The translations under genes and the position numbers were made by a program. Under the pieces are notes generated by a model. The model searched no databases. It was not told where the DNA came from and saw only the letters and a list, made by a program, of their open reading frames with translations. 64,000 nt of DNA from Anagrus nilaparvatae (lineage: Eukaryota; Arthropoda; Insecta; Hymenoptera; Mymaridae). Where the stretch lies: the NCBI GenBank assembly GCA_022575985.1, contig JAKSXM010000007.1, positions 4,838,501 to 4,902,500 of the forward strand, read 5' to 3'. Numbering within the stretch: position 1 is the stretch's first letter; every line of letters begins with the position of its first letter. Shown one piece after another: positions 57,209-64,000 of the stretch.

Positions 57209-58472
57209 ATATATGTTACACCCCATCCGTGTAATTGACCAATTCATGAAATGGTCATCTTTTTGACCAATTCATGAAATGGTCAAGCCCCTTGTCCAAT
57301 TCATGAATTGGTCAAAATTTTGACCATTTCATGAATTGGTCAAAAATATTCAATTTTTTTACACTAGTTGGTCAATAATTTTGGAATGAATAAAAATAAC
57401 ATTTATGTACACAGGAGTCATTATTATATTTTTTAATTTTAATAATTTTAATAATTAAAAATACATATTAATAAAAAATATATTACAAGTCTAAGTTAAA
57501 AATAATTTTTAAGTAAAAAATTTCTAATAAAAATATATAGTTAGAAAATTAATATTTCTCAGTATATTCTCATTTAACCCATTAACGCCCAACCGACAAT
57601 TCCTGGACACTCGCATATTTTTATATGAAAAAATTGAAATTTTGGGCCAAAAATGGTACCTAGTAGGTATTTAGGGCTGCTCTTTCCGAATCTGAAGTCC
57701 GTTTTCACGTACCACCCCTCGGGGGTGCGATATCAACCCCTATAATGGGGTAAATTGTAAATTTACGTTTAATGTTTTAAAATTATTAAAATTACGCAAA
57801 AAAATAGCTTGCTAGGTGTTGAATAATTATATACGCACGGGATTTTTTGAAATTTTTTACTGATTTTGTCTAGTTATTTTTGCTAAAGAATAACCATTGT
57901 TTCAAATTTTGAATCGTTTAAATATTTTTGCGAGCATATTTATAATTTACCCCAATTTAGGGGTTGATATCGCGCCCCCGAGGGACAAAAACCCCCGTAA
58001 TTATATCTAAAAATAATTTTTTAATAGTAAATTGTACTAAAAGTTAACTACCCCTCGATATAAAAATATATCGTCTATTCTGTAATTCAGAAATTTACAT
58101 AGCATAGACTGTAAAAAATAAGTATTACCGACCATAGACTGTTATTCTGTAATTTTGGACATATATTTACAGAATAGTGTTTAGAGAGTAAAATAAAAAT
58201 TATAAACTGATAAATAATTTACATTTAAAATGTTTTATGTTATACCTATAATTTATATGCATGCTAAAATATTATAATTATTCAATTTTAAATATTGACC
58301 AACTAGTGTAAAAAAATTGAATATTTCTGACCAGTTCATGAATTGGTCAAATTTTTTACTATTTTTTGACCAATTCATGAATTGGGCAAGGGGCTTGACC
58401 ATTTCATGAATTGGTCAAAAAGTTGACCATTTCATGAATTGGTCAATTACACGGATGGGGTGTAACATATAT
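57209..58472. mobile_element. 1.26-kb inverted-repeat element with iterated palindromes
   Basis: TIRs of about 170 bases (57212-57382, 58290-58471), outer ends TGTTACACCCCATCCGTG / CACGGATGGGGTGTAACA. Each arm holds four copies of a near-palindromic motif, 'gaccaattcatgaattggtcaa' and close variants (core CCAATTCATGAATTGG). A second inverted repeat lies inside: CCCCTCGGGGGTGCGATATC at 57715 against GATATCGCGCCCCCGAGGG at 57968. No coding sequence; it interrupts copy 2 of the receptor duplication, so it is a non-autonomous insertion. TA-rich flanks hide the target duplication. Confidence 0.8.
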
Positions 58473-59270
58473 ATTACTTAAAATTTCAGGTTTTCTTATT
58501 ATGGATTTATTTTATTCTGTAACGTACAAACGTCTTCGTTCTGGAAAGGCCCTTTTTCATTTATTAAACTTAAAAAAGTTGCTAATGGCTAGTTGAAGTT
58601 TAATGACTATATTTAAGTTGCTAAAATTCAACATTTTCAAAGTTCATTTAACAGTTTTTAAATATCGATATCAATTATTCTAGAAATTTAAATTATTTAG
58701 AAATCAAACGAACCTACCTGTAAGTGAAGTTCGATGCTAATTATACCTAAAGTGTAGTCCGAAGAAATTAAGAAAACATTTTTTTTAAACCAGTTTCACT
58801 ATATTCAAACAAACCAAATGTTTAGTTAGAACCAAAATTATCTCTCTGGCAATCTACCAATTTTATTTATTAAACCAATATCAAATATCAATCGTATTTC
58901 TAAAAATTACTTGAATGAAACAAAGTTTCCCAAGGAATCCAAAAAATGGAGTCAGAATTTTTATTAATTTTCATCTAGAATATGCCTTACAGAAATTTTG
59001 TTTCTTTTATTTGTATATTAATTAATTAAACAATGAACTTTTTGAATTTTATATTTTTGCTTAATTAGAAAATTCTAGGGAAAAAAAATAGTTCAACCAA
59101 ATTTAATTTAACTTTTTCTAGAACTTTTTATTTTTCTTAACCATTTCTAAATTAAAGAAAAATTTATAATTAAAAATTTTATAAGTAATTTTTTTTTTTA
59201 CACATCAGCAGTATTGATAAAACTTTAGTATTTTCATTTTAAAAAAAATGTAACTTTATACGTACTTTTT

Positions 59271-60615
59271 TTTTACGTTATGCTGCATCGCTTTAGGGAA
59301 TAAAAAATTTTTAATTTAAGATGACAGGTCTATTTGTAGAGAAAAAAAAGTCTATTTTTTTTTGTGTTTTTTTTGGGTTCGAAAACATCTTAAGACATAT
59401 TTAAAAATATATTTATAAAACATATTTTTAGCCACAAAACGGAGCCTAGAGACCAAAAAAATCTACCGATCAGGTTGATTGTAGATTAAAAAATGCAGAA
59501 TTTCATAATAAATCGATTAAAAAAAAAAAGTTTGAAATCGGACCAATAGTTTTTTTGTTATCGTGTGGGCCGTTTTCAAAGAGTTCGTTTTGAGAAAAAC
59601 GCGTTTAAAGTTTCGGATCTTGTATTCTTGCATAGTAATAATTTCACTTTTAGGCGCTGTCATTTCTTTATTATTTGCGGGATTCATTTGAAATTTTTTT
59701 TCCATATTCTTGAATACTTTTTGAACACAAGTCAATAAAAAAAAAAAAATCGATTTTTTATTTGAAAACTCAGACAAGGTACCCTCAAGAATAAAGAGAA
59801 AAAAAAATTTTTCTAATGATATCTTGAATAATAAGGAAGTTATAGAAGATTAAGCGAGACACCGCGAAAGACGTAAGATACAGTATTCTAAACTTTAAAT
59901 GCGTTTTTCTCGAAAAAACGTTTTTCGAATTTGTGTTGCACGATAATTCAAAAATAATTAAGATATCTTCCTAATTTTTTGCTACACTTTTAAAATACAA
60001 TTATCTTCTGGGTTGATGGAATGATTTTTCCAAAAAATGTCCCAATTTTTTTTTCTTCAAAAAAACGTGAAAAAATTGCAACTTTAAAAAAAAATTAAAA
60101 AATGTTCACAATTTTCCATTTTTCGAAAATTGAATCTATCAATCCAGAAGAAAAATATTTCACAAAAATAAAAAATTTTATTTGGTATGTTTCAGAACAA
60201 GTTGGAGACTGCAATCGTGCACACAATGAAAAGTGAGGCCTAACTTTGAGCACCTGCACTTAGCGCCATTTTGGAAAAAAAAAAATGTTTAGCAACTTAT
60301 AATCCAATAAAGTGCCAATTTTGAAAAAATTATCTCAATTATTTCTACCCGAACACCTAACCAGAAAAAGATACCTTTTTTCTCTAAATAGGCCTGCCAC
60401 CTTAAAAAATATTTCTTTTTCTTTGTTTTTGTAATTTTTAAAACATCAAAAAATTTTAATTATAGCATGTTAGTGCTAAAAAAATTTTCTTAAGTCAAAT
60501 TTCTAACATAAATCAATGTCAGAATACAAATCGATAAATTTTCTTTGTCAAAAAAAAAAAATAATTTAAATAAAAAGTTTTCTGGTATCGATGATAGAAA
60601 TGAAAATCAAGTATG
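59271..60615. other. no gene seen
   Basis: A+T-rich with long A/T runs and imperfect 'gaaaaacg(c/t)tt' repeats on both strands. Open frames are short and low-complexity. Confidence 0.5.
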
Positions 60616-61115
60616 TAATACGATTTTATTTTATCATCGCCGTGAATTCAAAGGACACTCAAAGGAATATATGAGATTCCTCGAGGGAGTCATTGAAAAG
60701 AAATTAGAGATACGCGCCAGGTAAAAAATATAAGAAATAAAAAAATAAGTGGAGGAGGAGGTAAAACAAGTGCGCCGGTGAGTAGGACAGTGTGTCTTGA
60801 CCTGTGGGCACTGACCTACTTATTAAAAAAATAAATAAAAGAGAGGGAGAGAGAGAGAAGAAAAAAAAGAGAGGTGGGTTCCGGACCGGTGTATTAATGT
60901 CCTTCCGTAACTATTCCTTTCTTCCGGGGTCTTATTCCCCTCTCTCTTTTTATTTTCTCTCTGAAAAAAATGATCGGTAAAGAATCGTAAGATCCCCTCC
61001 AGGTATTCTTCAGGTTTCTCTTTCTGAGTCCAGGAGGCAGGCGCCAGACAGGTACCATCCACCTGACTAGCCGGATGGCTCACCAAAGGACGATACTCGT
61101 CCAAGTTGTTACAAT
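60616..61115 (-). other. G+C-richer block, unassigned
   Basis: About 500 bases of clearly higher G+C with (GA)n and CT-rich runs. On the minus strand it begins TGTAACAACTTGGACGAG and ends in TCGTATTACA after AATAAAA, reminiscent of a solo LTR (TG...CA), but flanking duplications do not match. A 93-codon minus-strand frame (61104-60823, DEYRPLVSHPASQVDGTC) has no family I recognise. It could instead be a first exon or 5' UTR of a gene beyond the window. Confidence 0.35.
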
Positions 61116-64000
61116 ATCAAAGTGATAAAATAAAATTACAAACTTTATCAGTGTTTTTTGCAAATGTAATTTTTATTTGAAAAAAAATTTTTTGTTGTTA
61201 ATTAATTATTGTTGTTCTTTACATTAAATTCACATGTGAAGTTTTCTTGTTTTAAATTTACGTTATGTGTAACGCTGTTTCCTGTTAATTAAAACAAAGT
61301 TAAACATTTTTTTTTTGGTTTTTAATTTTTTTTTAATATAAAACAAAAAAAAAATTCAAGGTCAGTAAATCAAAGAATAAAAATATTTTTTTAATAATTT
61401 TAAAATAATAATAATAAAAGAGAGTATTAAATATTGTCTTTGACCCAGAAAACCTGGTGTGTTTCATAGCGAAAATTCCTGAGCTACCGCTACAACTATT
61501 TTTTTTAATTCTATAAAGGAGAAAGCCGACGATAGTTTGGTATGCTTGGCCGCATGCTTGATTAACGTATCTTATATATATTTTTTTTTATTATTATTGT
61601 AATGCATTTATTATTATTATTATTTTTGTAAGTTATCGGTGGAAGATAAATTTTAGATAAAAATTGTACTTCCAACTGTGATCAGCGAGTTTTTGTATGC
61701 CAAAAAATTATTTTTTAACGCTAAATTTAATATTCAAATTGCGTTAATTGGATATAAATTAATCAAAATTTAAAGTAACAGTAAATAAATTTCTGTTCGC
61801 TAATTTTGCAACCAGCATAACCAAAATTGATAAAAATTGCTAAAATAAATAAGATGTAAATTTTTTACATAGTTAAAAAATTAAAAATAGGAAATAAGTC
61901 GCGTGTGTAGTAGTGAGTAACATCTCTTATATTTGCCACTGCAACCATTATTTAACTATCACTTTCCGTCATTCTTTTATTATATTCTATTAAACGTAGC
62001 CTCAAGTGATATAAAAATAAACTACTCAATCAACTCCGTGTATTGACTTTTTAAAATTAGTTTATTACAAATAAATAAAAAAAATGTCATTAAATATTTG
62101 ATTAATGTTTTTAATAGTAGAAAAAAAATAATTTTTAAATATGAATTTTTGTTTGTTATTATAAGAAAGGTAAAAGGCACTTGGATTTTTTATTATATTC
62201 GACCGCGAGAAAAGTCAGTGTCGAGGCCAAAGCAATCGGGTCACCCAGTTCCAATAAGTCAACGGCAAAGCTTTCTCCTATATATATTTAATATTACACA
62301 GCAATAATGATAATATTTTTTTTTTGTATATGGGTAATTCCATGTCATTAAGATAATTAAATGTTAATTATAAAGTCATTTTGTGAAAATGACATTTTTT
62401 TTTTCTTTTTTTAAGGAGAAATCTTAAGTATTTGACACAATAAAAATAAAGAGGAAAATAAATACTTGACACTTTTGTTCTTTAAGAAATGTGTGTAATT
62501 TTTTTATGTAATTTTTTAATTGAAGAATTAAAAAGTAATTTTTTTTTAATTTCTTAATTGGCTTTAATATCTTAATTATTAATTTAATAATTTTGAGTTC
62601 TTTTTAATGAGAGCTAGTAAAAAGTAATTAAATTGAGGAAATTGAGGAAAACACTTTTGGAAATTTTTGAGCTTGAAAATATTATTATTATTATTAATTT
62701 GGAGTAGTTTAACTTGAAAATGTAAAGACAGTATATTTATTAAGTCAGTTTTTTAAAAACTTAAATAAGTTAAATTTAATTGTGACATGGGTCAAGAAAA
62801 TAATTTAAAACTTAGACAACTAAGTCATAATGACAAAGAAAGAGAATAACTAAAACTTTGATAATTAATATTAATTTTCTTGATTAAATTTTATTAATAT
62901 CACACTGTCTGGTTGGTCCATTTGAATTTTGCATAAAATTAGCAAAAATTGAGCATAATTTAAGCTTCAATTTTTTCATTCGCAATTTTCAATGTAATTT
63001 ACTTGAAAGAAATACTTGAACTTCTAAAAAATTTATTCAAAATTCAGACAATTTTTCTAAAAAGCTAAAATAAAATGCATAGAAAATATCAACTTAATTA
63101 TTTTAGAAAATGAACAAATTTTTTCGATCTAATTACAACGTAATTAATGGAATGAAAAATAAATTTTTTCTTAATAAATTTATTACAACTAATAAGAGTA
63201 AAAAGAATTTAATTTCTTTGTATAAAAAAGCAACTTAATGATATTAATTTTTCACAGATACAAAAAACAAAAAGTATACCACACATATGTTTTTGTTTCT
63301 ATCATTAACTTTAATTATACCCATTTTTATTAATAATAATTTCTAATAAATTAAAATCAGACAAAAAAAGAAAAATTACTATTTTTTTCTCTTATATAAA
63401 ATAAAAAATCGTGCAAAAAAAAATGGTACATTAAATAATTTTCTGTATAATTTTAAAATTGGTGTGTGCATTCAAGAAATCAATTCTTATTTACACCATG
63501 AATTATGTTTTTATTTAGTGTATATTAGACTGGTTTACATGTAAATAATATAAAATTCTAATAAAAATTAATCAAAGATTTGTTAAGAAATCAAACAAAC
63601 AAATGACACTATTAACTTTGACGTAAACAAAAGCCATTAATTTTATTATCTTCCTGTATATTATTGTCTGTAAAAAATTGAAAATAGAAATTAGAAAGTT
63701 TTTAAAGTCTAATCCGATGAATCAAATATATTTAAAATACGTTTCTGGTGTATGTTTTCATTTTCAGTATATATCCTTGATCTATTAACTTATTTTAGGT
63801 CTCGTGGTTTACATTTTTTATTTTCTTTATGTTATTGATACATTCAAATTAGTATTTTTTTACTTTTATATTCTTCACCTGACTTCACTCTCTTTAAATA
63901 TAATAAGCATTTTTTATTTTTGAGGTTAATGGGTTTACTTTTAGCCAAAAATATTTGACCAAAGTATTAAAATATCCCACGTAAAAAGATTTAGTTTAAT
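61116..64000. other. A+T-rich spacer, no gene supported
   Basis: No receptor exon, RNA gene or transposase found. A small open stretch at 62195-62307 (REKSVSRPKQSGHPVPISQR) is less A+T-rich than its surroundings, but there is no family match; it might be an exon fragment. Confidence 0.45.

Larger units (their letters stand above)
55390..59270 (-). repeat. duplicated receptor block, copy 2
   Basis: Matches copy 1 (25.6-26.87 kb) in order and orientation, with interruptions at 55840-56355 and 56780-59050. The second interruption holds the palindromic element at 57209-58472. The block contains the receptor exon 56640-56759. Confidence 0.75.

Noticed and set aside
1..64000. tRNA, rRNA, CRISPR arrays or bacterial operon features
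   Set aside because: Looked for and not seen; intron structure and element types are eukaryotic.

Overview
This is eukaryotic, strongly A+T-rich DNA. Genes have GT-AG introns, and most of the window is transposable-element debris. The only host genes I can identify belong to the insect odorant receptor family (7tm_6), present as tandem paralogues on both strands. This family, the A+T richness, the Penelope/MULE/Helitron content and the repeat types fit an insect, plausibly a parasitoid wasp; the species call is inference.

Layout. (1) 1-6.0 kb: the 3' half of odorant receptor A on the plus strand. Its introns hold a 1.25-kb foldback element and a MULE DNA transposon with a 9-bp target duplication. 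(2) 7.2-9.4 kb: remnants of a Penelope-like element (with a hammerhead-like motif) and of a non-LTR reverse transcriptase. (3) 11.06-18.94 kb: odorant receptor B on the plus strand, a six-exon model of 412 codons with all intron phases compatible. (4) 19-24 kb: a 3' retroelement fragment, hairpins and featureless A+T-rich DNA. (5) 24.0-26.9 kb: an LTR-like insertion beside a duplicated odorant receptor exon. (6) 27.4-30.5 kb: a degenerate minus-strand non-LTR element, split by a G+C-richer 1.2-kb block with two histone-type 3' stem-loops. (7) 33.5-51 kb: odorant receptor C on the minus strand. Its last long intron contains an I-type non-LTR retrotransposon (8-bp target duplication), which is itself split by a plus-strand CR1/L2-like element with open ORF1 and ORF2 and by a tandem Helitron cluster. 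(8) 51.1-54.7 kb: a complete Penelope-like element with an 825-codon RT/GIY-YIG protein, 597-bp direct repeats and a hammerhead-like motif in each repeat. (9) 54.8-59.3 kb: a second copy of the duplicated odorant receptor block, interrupted by a palindromic 1.26-kb inverted-repeat element. (10) 59.3-64 kb: non-coding, with one G+C-richer block near 60.6-61.1 kb.

The window reads as a chemoreceptor cluster that grew by local duplication and was then heavily invaded by layered transposons. Receptor B is the only receptor that looks complete. The CR1/L2-like element and the Penelope-like element have open frames and may be recent. I found no new gene system. The most unusual items are the nested insertion stack, the two ribozyme-bearing Penelope copies, the histone-type stem-loops without histone genes, and the iterated-palindrome element.
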